A stretch of 64,000 nucleotides of DNA from Azolla caroliniana (Eukaryota; Polypodiophyta), in the NCBI GenBank assembly GCA_043228905.1, contig JBHGNT010000004.1, positions 14,074,001-14,138,000 of the forward strand, in the 5' to 3' direction. Shown in pieces: positions 43,823 to 53,398 of the stretch. Position 1 is the stretch's first letter. Each line of letters begins with the position of its first letter. The position numbers were made by a program, and so were the translations under genes. The notes under the pieces are model-generated. The model had not been told where the DNA came from. It did no database searches and saw only the letters and a list, made by a program, of their open reading frames with translations.

Positions 43823-45330
43823 GATGTGCTTCGGTCACGTGGGGGCTCTTGTGGCCCACTAGGCCTTGCCGCTATCAAAATTTCTTCGAACATGTGTTCG
43901 AAGCGATCTCCATCTTCTACCTCTTGTTCGGTGGATTCTGGCTCGAGCGGAGTCAGAGTCGACGTTGTCTCTGGTGCGTGCCAGGATGCGGACTCGTCGA
44001 AGACTATGTCTCAACTTACTCGAACCGCTCAAGTAGAAGGGTTGTAGCACTTGTATGCCTTCTTCTCAGACGAGTATCCTATGAGGATACATTCCTCCGA
44101 CTTCACGTCAGGCTTCTATCATTGTTCGTTCAAGATGCGTACATTTGCAATGCTTCCGAACACCTTGAGGTGCGACCGGATCGACTTCCTTCCAACGAGG
44201 AGCTCGTCGTATGGAGTTAGCTCATGCACTCCATTAGTGGTGCATCGATTCATGAGATAGATAGCCGTGGATGCCGCTTCGGCCCAATAGTAATTTGGCA
44301 TGTGCTTCTCATCCATCATGGTGCGTGCTACCTCGAGTATTTTCTGATTTTTCCTTTCGGCGACTCCATTTTGTCAGAGGGTGTGTCGGCATGAGAATTC
44401 TCTTCGAATGCCTTCACTTTGGGGGTAGGCGGTGAATTCATCGGAGAAGTACTCCTTGCCCCTATCCGATTGTAGGCATTGAATGTGCCGACCGGTTTCT
44501 TTTTCGACTTGGCCCTTGAGCTTTTGGAAGTGGGAGAGCACTTCCCTTTTCTTCTTCATCGGGTAGATCCACGCGTAGTGCGAGTAGTTGTCGATGAAGG
44601 TTACGTAGTATCGGCATCCACCGATCGTCAGTGTTTGAGCCGGTCCCCATACATCCAAGTGTGTGACGTCAAGGAGGCATTTGCTTGTGGAGCTCTCCTT
44701 CGGAAATGGGAGTCGATGTTGTTTGCTAAGTTGACACGCTTTGCATACTCGGTCGACTCGTTCCGACTCGAATGTCGGAAGTCCGATGAGGACTCCCTTT
44801 GTTTGCATAGCTCAATGCTGTTGGAGGTTTATGTGGCCGATTCTCTTGTGCCACAACTCGATGCTTGTCTCAGTTTTGAGACTTTTAGCCTACATTGCTA
44901 ATTTTACCTCATTCGAATCGAGGATGAACATTCGGCCGTCTCTCCACCCCTTCGCTATGAGTTGGCCATCTTTCTCGATGAAGCATCCTTCTTTGTTGAA
45001 ACGAACTTCCATTCCTTGCTCCACGATTTGGCCTACCGAGACCAAATTCTTCGTTATCGTGGGCACATGCAAGACATTCTTGATGTAATTGTTCTTGCCA
45101 TCATTGCCGAATGGAACGTTGCCGATGTGCAGAAGGGATGTGTGGTGTCGTCTCCCATCTCTATGTAGCTAGGTTGATCCGGTGTACGCAAGTCATTGAA
45201 CCACTCTTTGTGGGATGTCATGTGATGTGAGGCGCCGGAATCGACAAACCACACGTCTTCCGAATTGGAGGTGCTTGCAGAGTCGGAGGCCATCATAGAG
45301 TTCGCTTTATGCCTCATTACAAATAGTCTA
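43823..45330 (-). pseudogene. Copia integrase and protease, minus strand
   Basis: Protease VWFVDSGASHHMTSHKEW near 45220-45260 keeps its active site. The block MHVPTITKNLVSVGQIVEQG (44990-45072) is followed by the Cys pair region CKACQLSKQHRLPF near 44700-44745, integrase core HLDVWGPAQTLTIGG and SDRGKEYFSDEF (44430-44660), and the end (MPNYYWAEAASTAIYLMNR, 44270-44310). Stops and a frameshift near 44375-44400 (where the ERKN motif is expected) break it. It ends with the acidic linker. Confidence 0.85.
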
Positions 45331-46211
45331 CCGTAGTCGTCGTATTCGGAATTGATGGCATAATTTGAGAGTTGTCTACTTGTTGAAGCCGACTCACTTC
45401 TCTTTTTCCGACACTCCGCCTCATAGTGGCCAATTTTGCCGCAATAATTGCAAGTTCCGGGCCTCGTTTGCCGACCACGTTTGGCATGGAAGCTCCCCCT
45501 TCTTCCGAAGGTTCCTTAATGGCTTCCGTAAAGGTTTCAGTTCCCTTCATGTGATCAGTCCAATTGACCTCTTCTACCACCGCGACCTCGTCCTCGGCCA
45601 CCGTCCGAATTCGAGAAGAACATTTGTCCTTCCGACATCTTGCTTTTGGTTCAGACATGGTTCTCTTCGACCAATATTGTTGATTGGAGGTCGAAAAATG
45701 AAGGAGTGTTTTCTCTCACCAAGATTGCCGTCCGTAATGGATCGAATCGTTGTGCAAGGCCGCCCAAGCATACTTGAACCATCTCGTCTTCGTCGACATT
45801 TATGTTGATGGCGCCAAGTGAGTCGCAAATGCTCTTGATCTTGGTGGTGTAGTCCGACACGAACATGTCTTTTTGTCAAATGTTATTCAACTCTTGTCGG
45901 AGTTGAAGCTTTCAGGCAGTCGTGTTGGCGGCGAACATTTTCTTTGAGTTCTCCAATGCCTCTTTGGGCATCTTGGCGTCTTGAATGTGGCTAAGCATCA
46001 TGTTGCCAAGCAATACATGACTCGACACGCCGCTTGCCCCCATGTTGAGTAGTTGGCATTCTTTGGGTCGGGTCGATTTTCTTCAGCGTCGTTGATGTAG
46101 CTCGAATACCCTTGGCCGACGAGGTATTGGGTCATATTGTACTCCCAAGATGAATAATTGCTCCAGTCTAGCTTTTCACTAGAGAGCGAGCTACCCATTT
46201 GTGTGTTCATG
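45331..46211 (-). pseudogene. Copia gag, minus strand
   Basis: ATG at 46211 on the minus strand (MNTQMGSSLSSEKLDWSNYSSW). The UBN2-like body continues through QYLVGQGYSSYIND and SDYTTKIKSICDSLGAININ (about 45790-45866), with frameshifts between. The zinc knuckle region near 45430-45460 (CNYCGKIGHYEAEC in a shifted frame) is complete at the Cys/His positions. It cannot be translated as one protein. Confidence 0.82.
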
Positions 46212-46369
46212 TTGATTAGTGTCTTCTCTTCTTTTGCTTTTCTTCCTTCGATCACGTACACGTGCTACGTAACGGCACTACGGTAGCCGATAGCCGGATT
46301 TTGTCGTCGGCGTCTCGAACACACTATTATGAAGAGGCGGATGGGCTTAGTGGATGTGCTAAACCACAC

Positions 46370-46381
46370 ACTCTGATACCA
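46370..46381 (-). other. Copia primer-binding site, minus strand
   Basis: The minus strand reads TGGTATCAGAGT, eleven of twelve bases of the standard site, directly touching the LTR end. Confidence 0.8.
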
Positions 46382-46732
46382 TGTTAATAATTAGGTAATT
46401 AAGCAAGGGTTAATTAGTACTTAATTATGTGATTAAGTTAAGCGTGAAAGATTATGTGATACATGTGTGTATGTGTGTGAGAGGAAGAGAGAGAGAGGAA
46501 GTTAACACTTATGAACAACACAAGATGGGGAATGATTAACTCTATATTAAATTAGCATTATTATCATCAAATACAAAAATACCTACAATGAGGTATATAT
46601 AGATTTCATGTGCAAGGGTGCACATGTGTGAGGATAATATATGTACAAAAGTGTAAGTCCTATATTAAATGTACTTAAGAGTGGAGGATCTAGAATATCC
46701 CACTTAAGTAAAAGGTCCTAGAATATTCTACA
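46382..46732 (-). mobile_element. 5' LTR of the truncated minus-strand copia
   Basis: 351 bp; minus strand TGTAGAATATTC to AATTATTAACA. A (GA)n run lies at about 46480-46500 and a TATA-like TATATATAC on the minus strand near 46592. The outer edge was set by the last plausible TG/CA pair. Confidence 0.7.
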
Positions 46733-46898
46733 TTTCAGATGATCAAAAGCATGATATACTATTTGTTCAACATTGTTTTAAGCTTCACCATGTAGATTTA
46801 TTGTCCTTGGGTGTTAACTTCAATCGCCATTGGGTTTGGTCTAATGATGTTGCCTCGCAATTTAAGGCGGCCCAGTCCTTCTATTTCATCATTGCAAG
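46733..46898 (+). CDS. Exon-like piece of an uncharacterised plant protein family (part 1)
   Basis: An open frame (codons in phase with 46735) reads DDQKHDILFVQHCF, then FNRHWVWSNDVASQFKAAQ and SFYFIIAR, ending at a consensus splice donor AAG|GTGAGG (46896-46904). Spliced to the acceptor ATTAG|G at 48105/48106 the frame continues in phase into MQWNYFGSGHGKGEHD. The SQFK...FYF...FGSGHGKGEHD order is one I associate with a conserved plant (and animal) protein family of unknown function. A copia LTR abuts its 5' side, so the gene is interrupted. No start codon is visible. Confidence 0.5.
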
Positions 46899-48105
46899 GT
46901 GAGGAAATAGTCCATATGTTTGGTACTTATAAATGGAAGTCTATTTTAGTAATACTCCATAGTACTTCTAAATGTTTGTATAAAATACTGAATTAGTAAT
47001 TCTCCAGCTACATGCACCAATACTATCTTGAAATGTGAATCTGAACTGACTGGCCATTTAGTTCTCTCCTTCTAGATTCACTAGTACTGATTATGGTAAT
47101 AACCATGTTAAGTAAACTTAACTTACAATTTAGTATTATCCTCGTACGTGCACAAGTACTAATTAAGGTTTAGGCCTTGTAATGTATCCTTAATTTACAA
47201 CATAGTATTGTCCTCTCTGGTGCACATGCACAAGTTCTGACTATGGTTTACAACTAAGTACTTAGATCCCACATACAGAAGTACTAATTTATAACTTAGG
47301 ACTGTATTCCTTCATTGGCATGAGTACTAATTTATATCTCAGCACTGGCCTCCCTTGTGCATTAGTACTAATGAAAAACATATTACTATCCTCTTTTGTT
47401 GATTAGTACTAATTTATAACTTTGGACCGCCATCCGGCAAGCACGAGCACTGATTAATACTTACATTGTCCTCTCTCAGTAATCTTTGTACTAATTCATG
47501 ACTTAATTGTATTCAACTTTGTTCGTTAGTACTAATTTATAACTTAGGATTGTGCTCTCTCATTAATATTAATTATTAACTTAGTATTATCCAACCATGT
47601 TCATTAGTACTAATTATTAACTTAGTACTGTCCAACTTTGTTCATTAAGACCAACTTATAAGTTAGGACTGTCCTCTCTCATGCATTAGTACTAATTAAT
47701 AACTTAGTACTCTCCAACTTTGTTCATTACGACCAACTTATAACTTATGACTGTTCTCTCTCATGCATTAGTACTAATTAATAACTTACCACTTCCCTCT
47801 CTCGTTTGTTAGTACTAATTTCCAACTTATTACTATCCTTTCGCGTGCATTAGTACTAATTAATAACTTACCACTTCCCTCTCTCATCTGTTAGCACTAA
47901 TCTCCAACTTAGTACTATCCTCTCTCGTGCATTAGTACTAATCAATAACTTAGTACTATCCTCTCTTGTTCATTTGTATTGATTCGTCTGTTAATACTGT
48001 TCACTCATGCATAAGTAATAATTATGGTTTAAGTCATGCAATTAATTGTGTTTGTTGGCTAACTGTCATGCAAAACACCTAGATACTTCTCATTGACAAA
48101 CATTA
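46899..48105 (+). other. Probable intron carrying a 41-bp minisatellite
   Basis: Starts GTGAGG and ends CATTAG, AT-rich, without coding potential. The inner part (about 47050-47995) is made of degenerate repeats of TTAGTACTAAT and CTTAGTACT(G/A)TCCTCTCTCGT words. Confidence 0.5.
47358..47995 (+). repeat. 41-bp minisatellite with the palindrome TTAGTACTAA
   Basis: The decamer TTAGTACTAA (a perfect palindrome) starts at 47768, 47809, 47850, 47891 (one mismatch) and 47932, exactly 41 bp apart. Older, more degenerate units extend left to about 47080. Each unit also has AACTTA and a CTCTCTC word. Confidence 0.85.
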
Positions 48106-48347
48106 GGATGCAATGGAACTACTTCGGGTCTGGACATGGAAAGGGAGAGCATGATTGCGCGGGGGCTGTGATCAAGTGTGCTCTTACAAGTGAGCAGTTG
48201 GATAATAAAGGTGTTAAGTTACAAAATGCCCATGATGTTGTGGAGTGGCTCATATGGAAGATGTCAAATGATGGTAAGAATAGATTATTTATTGAGGTTC
48301 GTGCTAATGAGGTGAATAAACTTATAGACAATTATAGACAATTATAA
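48106..48347 (+). CDS. Exon-like piece of an uncharacterised plant protein family (part 2)
   Basis: It begins after the acceptor CATTAG|G and reads MQWNYFGSGHGKGEHD, CAGAVIKCALTSEQLDNK, GVKLQNAHDVVEWLIWK, ending KLIDNYRQL with TAA at 48345-48347. The Gly/His-rich FGSGHGKGEHD motif and AGAVIK suggest a catalytic or nucleic-acid-related fold, but I cannot name a function. Compared with what I recall of the family the C-terminus is short, so this may be a truncated gene. It pairs with 46733-46898. Confidence 0.55.
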
Positions 48348-48773
48348 ACAACCACCCAGATACAATTATAGACAACCACCCAAATATAATAAACTTAGCT
48401 AGTTACTGAGCGGCACTTCATCATCAGAGGTAGTAGAGTACTGAGTGGCACGAGACAGTAGGAAATTAACTACAATGCATATCAAGTTAGTACTTAAACT
48501 ATGTTCAGTGTTTACTAACCTAGACATATCTAAGATAGGAGTGTTCATTCCACTCATGACTTTACATTCTCATTGTCACATGTGTGCATAACAAGTAAAT
48601 CAAAACTGTGTCAAGATGAGGGTAATCAATAACTTAGCATTCCTATCAATAACTTTGCATCCAATTCACAGTCTAGATAAGTAAACCAAAATAGTGTCAA
48701 GAAGCAGGTAATCAATAACTTTACATTCGGTAATCAATTACATACAACGATCAAAATACAATAAACTTTGGTT
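48348..48773. other. Intergenic, short local repeats
   Basis: AT-rich, with a local duplication of the words ATTATAGACAACCACCCA (48340-48385) and GTAATCAATAACTTTGCAT-like words near 48630-48730. No gene is supported. Confidence 0.5.
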
Positions 48774-49490
48774 TTAGTTTTTTCTAGATCTTGTAATGCG
48801 CCTATTTTTGGTTTCATTCTTTTCAGATTTCACACCCTTCTTCATCTTAAAGCCACGAGGTAGTAAACTACTTAGTGGAAATTCATCATCGGAGGGTGAA
48901 GCCAAGCTTGAGGGAACAATGTGCTCTATTGCTACTGCATGAGATGCATACACTTCCAAGAAGATGCAGTTGATAGTGTTACGAGAAATCTCCTGGAGGT
49001 CATTGGACACATCATTCTTCAATTTTCCCAGTTCCTCTTCGTGGGTAGACACCACTACCACTTTATTAGGAGTAAAAACATGTTCTACATCTTGGGTGCT
49101 TGTCTTCACTGCAAACTCCCCGCTGATGATGCTAGACACTTGCTCCAAGTGCAAGTTACTTGCAGTATTTTGGACAAACACCTCATTCGTAGTACCACCC
49201 TCTCCTTCTTCTTGGGTAGTTGCGATAGTCTCCTTAATGATACAATCTTGCCCTAGGTTAAGGATGGTTGTGGTTTTTTGGACACACACCTCATTCTTTG
49301 TACAACCATGATCCTCTCCTTGGGTCAAATTCACATTCCCTATAGACTCCTCATATAAGTTGCTTGTCCACTCCAACTCCTCGTTTTGGGTGATTTCACA
49401 TTCCTCATGTGTGGTAGCATTTTGAGCATGAATAATCAAGATTGCTCCATAAACTGCCTGAATCATCTGATGGTATTTGTAAATCTCCAT
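48774..49490 (-). CDS. Unknown protein, probably the last exon of a host gene
   Basis: An open minus-strand frame of 238 codons from ATG 49490 (MEIYKYHQMIQAVYG) to a TAG stop codon at 48774. The sequence is acidic and Glu/Asn/Thr-rich, with two related segments (TTHEECEITQNEE and ATTQEEGEGGTTNEV), and ends in a basic tail (FKMKKGVKSEKN, RRITRSRKN) that could be a nuclear localisation signal. No known domain recognised. An in-frame stop lies just upstream of the ATG, after an acceptor-like ATTTAG. Exon-like minus-strand pieces at 50067-50282 and 51084-51268 may belong to the same gene. Confidence 0.45.
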   Translation of the reverse strand: MEIYKYHQMIQAVYGAILIIHAQNATTHEECEITQNEELEWTSNLYEESIGNVNLTQGEDHGCTKNEVCVQKTTTILNLGQDCIIKETIATTQEEGEGGTTNEVFVQNTASNLHLEQVSSIISGEFAVKTSTQDVEHVFTPNKVVVVSTHEEELGKLKNDVSNDLQEISRNTINCIFLEVYASHAVAIEHIVPSSLASPSDDEFPLSSLLPRGFKMKKGVKSEKNETKNRRITRSRKN

Positions 49491-50066
49491 GCTCTTCTAC
49501 TCCTAAATAAAATAGAGGGATGCAAGAACAATATCAATTCACATTTTGAAAAAGTGAAGGCACCTAGCCAAATGTTTAAGGTTAAGGGACAAATGTTCCT
49601 GATCTTTTGTAGATGAGTCTTTGCATATGACTGTGTTTGTCACGCGTTGCAAGACGTGGTTTGCATTGGCATCACAATTGTCATTGTTGCTTGGGATGGT
49701 CCCAGTTTCAAGTTGGGGCTCTTCATCATGCCAATATTTCACAACACTCTCTATATATTAATACACTTGTACATTAATGTCGCGTGAAGTAATATGGTCA
49801 AAATAACTATTACATGAGAGGGCTCCCAACATGTACGTAGAAGTAAGACAAATTCTTCTTCATATTATGGTTCTAAATCTTTATCTCCATTTTCATTACT
49901 CTTTTCTTCCTTGTCTAAAACAACCACAAGTTTGTGAGAATTTGTATTACCCACCACAACAATCAACTTTGCATTTCTTCCCCTTTCCATACAATTTCTT
50001 TGCAGCATTATGCTTCTTCTTAGGCTCTTTGATAGAAACATAATAAATTAGTTGTATACCAACATT
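49491..50066 (-). other. Between exon-like pieces; possible small exon
   Basis: The minus strand has a 67-codon frame 49539-49742 (MKYWHDEEPQLETGTIP) and a Lys-rich stretch KKKHNAAKKLYGKGKKCK near 49960-50030. Splice sites could not be fixed. The rest is AT-rich. Confidence 0.3.
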
Positions 50067-50282
50067 TCAGAAATTAGAAGTGCAAACACAATTAGTATTA
50101 CGATTCACACAGCCAGGGCGTGCCGAGATAGGAGATTTTGTTTGAAGCAACACATCCTCAATTGTTCCAATGGCCCTCCTCATATATTTATCTTCATCAT
50201 AAATTTCATTAGGTACCACTAAGGAACAACCGTGGGCTTTGGAATTTGCAGTAGACTCTATCTGTACGTAGTATCCCGGGGC
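50067..50282 (-). CDS. Exon-like piece, unknown protein (minus strand)
   Basis: Starts after an acceptor-like AACTAG| at 50283-50288 and reads PGYYVQIESTANSKAHGC, then VPNEIYDEDKYMRRAIG, TIEDVLLQTKSPISARPG and CVNRNTNCVCTSNF, with TGA at 50067-50069. Composition looks like real protein and there are no internal stops over 70 codons. The donor could be before the stop. No family recognised. Confidence 0.4.
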   Translation of the reverse strand, partial: APGYYVQIESTANSKAHGCSLVVPNEIYDEDKYMRRAIGTIEDVLLQTKSPISARPGCVNRNTNCVCTSNF

Positions 50283-50447
50283 CTAGTTTGTCAATTACCT
50301 TCTCTGGTGTGGTGTTGCTAGATACTACAACATTCATATTATAAGCATACATATTATAAGAGTACATATTATAACATGAATCCAAAATTACAAATATTAT
50401 TAGTACTTATTCAACTAATCACAAGGCAATACAATGTAATCAGTAAT

Positions 50448-50939
50448 GTTAGTACTTAATCAACAACTTAGGAAATTAAAGGAATATAGAATTGATCCAC
50501 CTGGACATGCATATTTCATCTGGTAATGAACAATGTTAGTACTAAAAAGCCAAGACCTTCATGCCTATTTGTTCGGTCATGCAAAGCCTAAGTCAAGTGG
50601 ACTCAAAAAGTACAATGCAATTAACCAATGTTAATACTAATACAAGTTATATAACTAAACATTTAAGACCTTCCATACTAAATAATCAGTATTGTTAGTA
50701 CTTAATAATATCTTAGGAACTTTAAGGAATAGTACTGAACCACCTGGACATGCATATTTCATCGAGTAATGAACAATGTTAATACTAAACAGCCAAGACC
50801 GACATGCCTATTTGTTCGATCATGCAAAGCCTGAGTCAAGTAGACACAAAAAGTACAATGCTAGTACTAATACAAGTTCTACAACTAAACATTTAAGACC
50901 TTTAGTACTAAATAATCCACACTAAATCAACTGATCATT
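50448..50939. repeat. Imperfect 246-bp tandem duplication
   Basis: 50448-50693 and 50694-50939 share GTTAGTACTTAAT, CCACCTGGACATGCATATTT, CAAGACC, GCCTATTTGTTCG and ACTAAACATTTAAGACCTT in the same order. About 15% diverged. It lies in a likely intron and contains more TTAGTACT words. Confidence 0.85.
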
Positions 50940-51083
50940 TTGGATTACAATGTAATCAATAATGTTAGTACTGAATCATGAAAAAAGGATCTTGAGGAAA
51001 CAATACTCATAGGTATAAGAACAGAACCAAAAGTAAAATTATAAAATCATAGTATACAAATTGCATAATGCTTAATCACATAC

Positions 51084-51268
51084 CATAGGAGTGTACTTTC
51101 AAACCCCAAGTTAGGTACCATTCAGCTCCAACTATACTTTTACAGTCCAAACATATATTTTCTTTCTCGAAATGGTACTCAGTGCATAAACAATGATATG
51201 TGTGGAAGCATGGTGTAATGATAGCATCCATAGACTCAAGCCTCAATCCAAGGCCACAGAATAAACAC
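51084..51268 (-). CDS. Exon-like piece with a RING-like Cys/His cluster (minus strand)
   Basis: 185 nt between acceptor-like GAAG| (51269) and a consensus donor CTATG|GTATGTGA (51084/51083). It encodes CLFCGLGLRLESMDAII, then PCFHTYHCLCTEYHFEK, ICLDCKSIVGAEWYL and TWGLKVHSYG. The spacing C-x2-C, C-x-H-x2-H-C-x-C, C-x2-C resembles a RING or PHD cross-brace zinc domain. Together with 48774-49490 and 50067-50282 it suggests a multi-exon minus-strand host gene, but the exons are not connected by evidence here. Confidence 0.45.
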
Positions 51269-51888
51269 CTTCAGTAACGAGACACAACATACACTATATC
51301 AGCACCAATGATATTTTATACCATGGAAGGTAAAAAAGGAGAAATATAAACCATTACCGTTGTCGTGTGGTTCTTCGCACACGATATGAAAAATAGTAAA
51401 ACAATTATTTAAGATTAGCATAAAATAGTTTGATATGGAAAGATAGACGTGTTCAAGAGCTTCCAAACGCATTTTACCACACATGAAATGAATAACTAAG
51501 TATCAAGTTATGTGACTGTGAAGTTTGAGAAGAAGAGAAAAACAAGACTTTGAGATATCCCACATAGTTAGGACAACATCGGATCCCATATTATATAAGG
51601 AAAGCCATAACCTATTACTTTATATCTTTGTGTGAAGCATAGAATGTTCAAGGTGACTTGGGCTAAATTGTGTGGATCAATGGCTCAGATGAATTTGGGT
51701 CACGGCTTGGTCAGTCACGATGTATGGCTCGATCGGGTTGCGTGTGTGTGTGGACGCGTACATGGTGCAGTCGGGACGTGCACGCGCATGGACATGTACA
51801 CGGGTTGGTCAAGACGCAAGTACGAATCATACACAGACTAGACTTTATGGATGATTGGATCATGTGGCCTAATTATACGAACGATCGC
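51269..51888. other. No gene seen
   Basis: AT-rich at first, then a GC-richer stretch 51650-51850 with GTGTGTG and CACGCG words that have open but unconvincing short frames. It may be promoter and upstream region of the minus-strand gene. Confidence 0.4.
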
Positions 51889-51982
51889 ATGCAACTAAAA
51901 GTAAAGGCCATGCAACTAAAAATGAATGCATGCAACTACAAGTAAAAGCCATGCAACTAAAAATGAACGCATGCAACTAAAA
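51889..51982 (+). repeat. Minisatellite of alternating 21/20-bp units
   Basis: ATGCAACTAAAA starts at 51889, 51910, 51930, 51951 and 51971, so the units are 21, 20, 21, 20 bp, a 41-bp dimer. It runs directly into the truncated 5' LTR at 51983. Confidence 0.88.
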
Positions 51983-52358
51983 GCTCAACATCGGTCGGAT
52001 CGGTTGGGACCGATCGATTAGGCCGGACCGGCGCATAACGAGAGGCCATATCGGTGCGTAAACCGAAAGGCTGTTAGAGAGATATTCCTCGTAAGGAATA
52101 GTTTTGGGAGTTAGTGTTGAGGCTCATTTATGAGCACTCAAGTACCGTCAGTACTTGTGTCAGCCCGATTGTCAGGGCTTGTTTAAAAGGTGCTCACTGA
52201 GCACGGTGTATGTACAAAGAGTTAGTATTTTTTGAATCGAGCTTTTGTGTGTTCTCTCTTTGTCTCTCCCGTGTATTGTGTATACTCAAGCTCTCCATTA
52301 AACCTGCGTATTTTCTGTGTGTTTGGTTTTCTATTGCTTCCACACATAATCTTCTACA
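51983..52358 (+). mobile_element. 5' LTR, truncated at its start
   Basis: It begins at GCTCAACATCGG, which is base 14 of the 3' LTR, and ends TTCTACA. The TATA box of the 3' LTR (TATAAAAGG) is here TTTAAAAGG (52180-52188), so this promoter is damaged. Confidence 0.85.
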
Positions 52359-52370
52359 TGGTATCAGAGC
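52359..52370 (+). other. Copia primer-binding site
   Basis: TGGTATCAGAGC, a perfect match, directly after the LTR; followed by GCGAGGGTTGAGG. Confidence 0.9.
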
Positions 52371-52442
52371 GCGAGGGTTGAGGAACTCTACAGCCGACAT
52401 AGCTTGAAAAGAAAAACCAACCGAGAAGAACAGGTAAAACCG

Positions 52443-53398
52443 ATGGATAGAGGCATGGCTAGCTCGCTTCCGACGAAGAAGCTCGACAGAAACAACTACG
52501 CATCTTGGTCCTACAAGATACACCAGTACCTACTCGGGCATGGTTACTGGAGCTATGTCGATGGAGCAAATGACACAACACCCGAAGCGACACACCAAGA
52601 TTTCCCGGTGTGGGAACAATCGAGGAGCAGAGTGTTGTACTGTTTCGTGTCTTGTGTGGGCTGACAGCTATTAAGCTACGTTCAGGATGCAAAAACGCCG
52701 AAGGGTGCATGGGAAAATCTGAAGAAGATCTTTGCCGCGAGCACCACAACCAGGAAGCTTCAGCTCCGATAGGAGTTGAGCAACCTATGACAAAGCGATT
52801 TGTCGGTGCCTGACTATACCTTGAAGATCAAGGACATCTGCCACTCCTTAGCTTTCATCAATTTGAACATCGAGGAAAGCGAGATGGTTCAGGTCTGTCT
52901 CGGGGGTTTGACGTCAAAGTTCAAGGCGTTCCCAACTGTTGTGTGTACCCGGGAGAATATGCCATCCTTTTTCAACTTACAGTCAATGCTCTTGATAGAG
53001 GAGAACCACGCGGGTGCGTCAACGAGCAGACACACCGACAACAAGATTATGTACACAGAGGGAGATAGGCCCCGTGGACGTGGAGGACGAGGCGAGTCGG
53101 TGCGCAATGGAGGCGGCCGAGAGATCAAGGAAGGAGGCACCGAAGTGATGCCGACAACAATTCCAGACCCTCCGAAAACAGGGGGAGTCGAGGCGACGAG
53201 AACCAGCAAGGGAAATCCGTCGCGGAATGCTAGTACTATGGCAAGAAAGGCCACAGGGAGAGCGAGTGCGGGAAAAAGCACGCCGATTCGGAGAGGACCG
53301 GTTTCGGATCTGGTTCCGGTCATACTGACAAAGGGAACCGACAGCGATCGCACTACGCCGAAGGATCCGGAAAAGCCGAAAAAGGGTCAGTCTTCGTG
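52443..53398 (+). pseudogene. Copia gag
   Basis: ATG at 52443 (MDRGMASSLPTKKLDRNNY), UBN2-like Gag (ASWSYKIHQYLLGHGYWSYV, DFPVWEQSRSRVLYCF), stop after about 74 codons, then DAKTPKGAWENLKKIFAAS in another frame and SVPDYTLKIKDICHSL, MVQVCLGGLTSKFKAF and FFNLQSMLLIEENHAG (52800-53010). The zinc knuckle is out of frame and contains a TAG in place of its second residue (near 53228-53270). Dead. Confidence 0.88.

Larger units (their letters stand above)
43823..46732 (-). mobile_element. Truncated minus-strand copia (LTR to integrase)
   Basis: From right to left: LTR 46382-46732, primer site, gag, protease, integrase, then the sequence stops in the linker after integrase at 43823. Reverse transcriptase, RNase H and the 3' LTR are missing. 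It belongs to the family of 22121-31791 and 51983-57623 (Gag start MNTQMGSSLSSEKLD). The left end joins the gypsy integrase with no LTR, so a deletion produced that junction. The right end lies in a host-like reading frame. Confidence 0.85.

Noticed and set aside
48093-48347. A complete short gene starting at 48093
   Set aside because: The upstream codons lack an ATG in good context and the sequence before 48106 looks like an intron end (CATTAG); it is better read as an exon.
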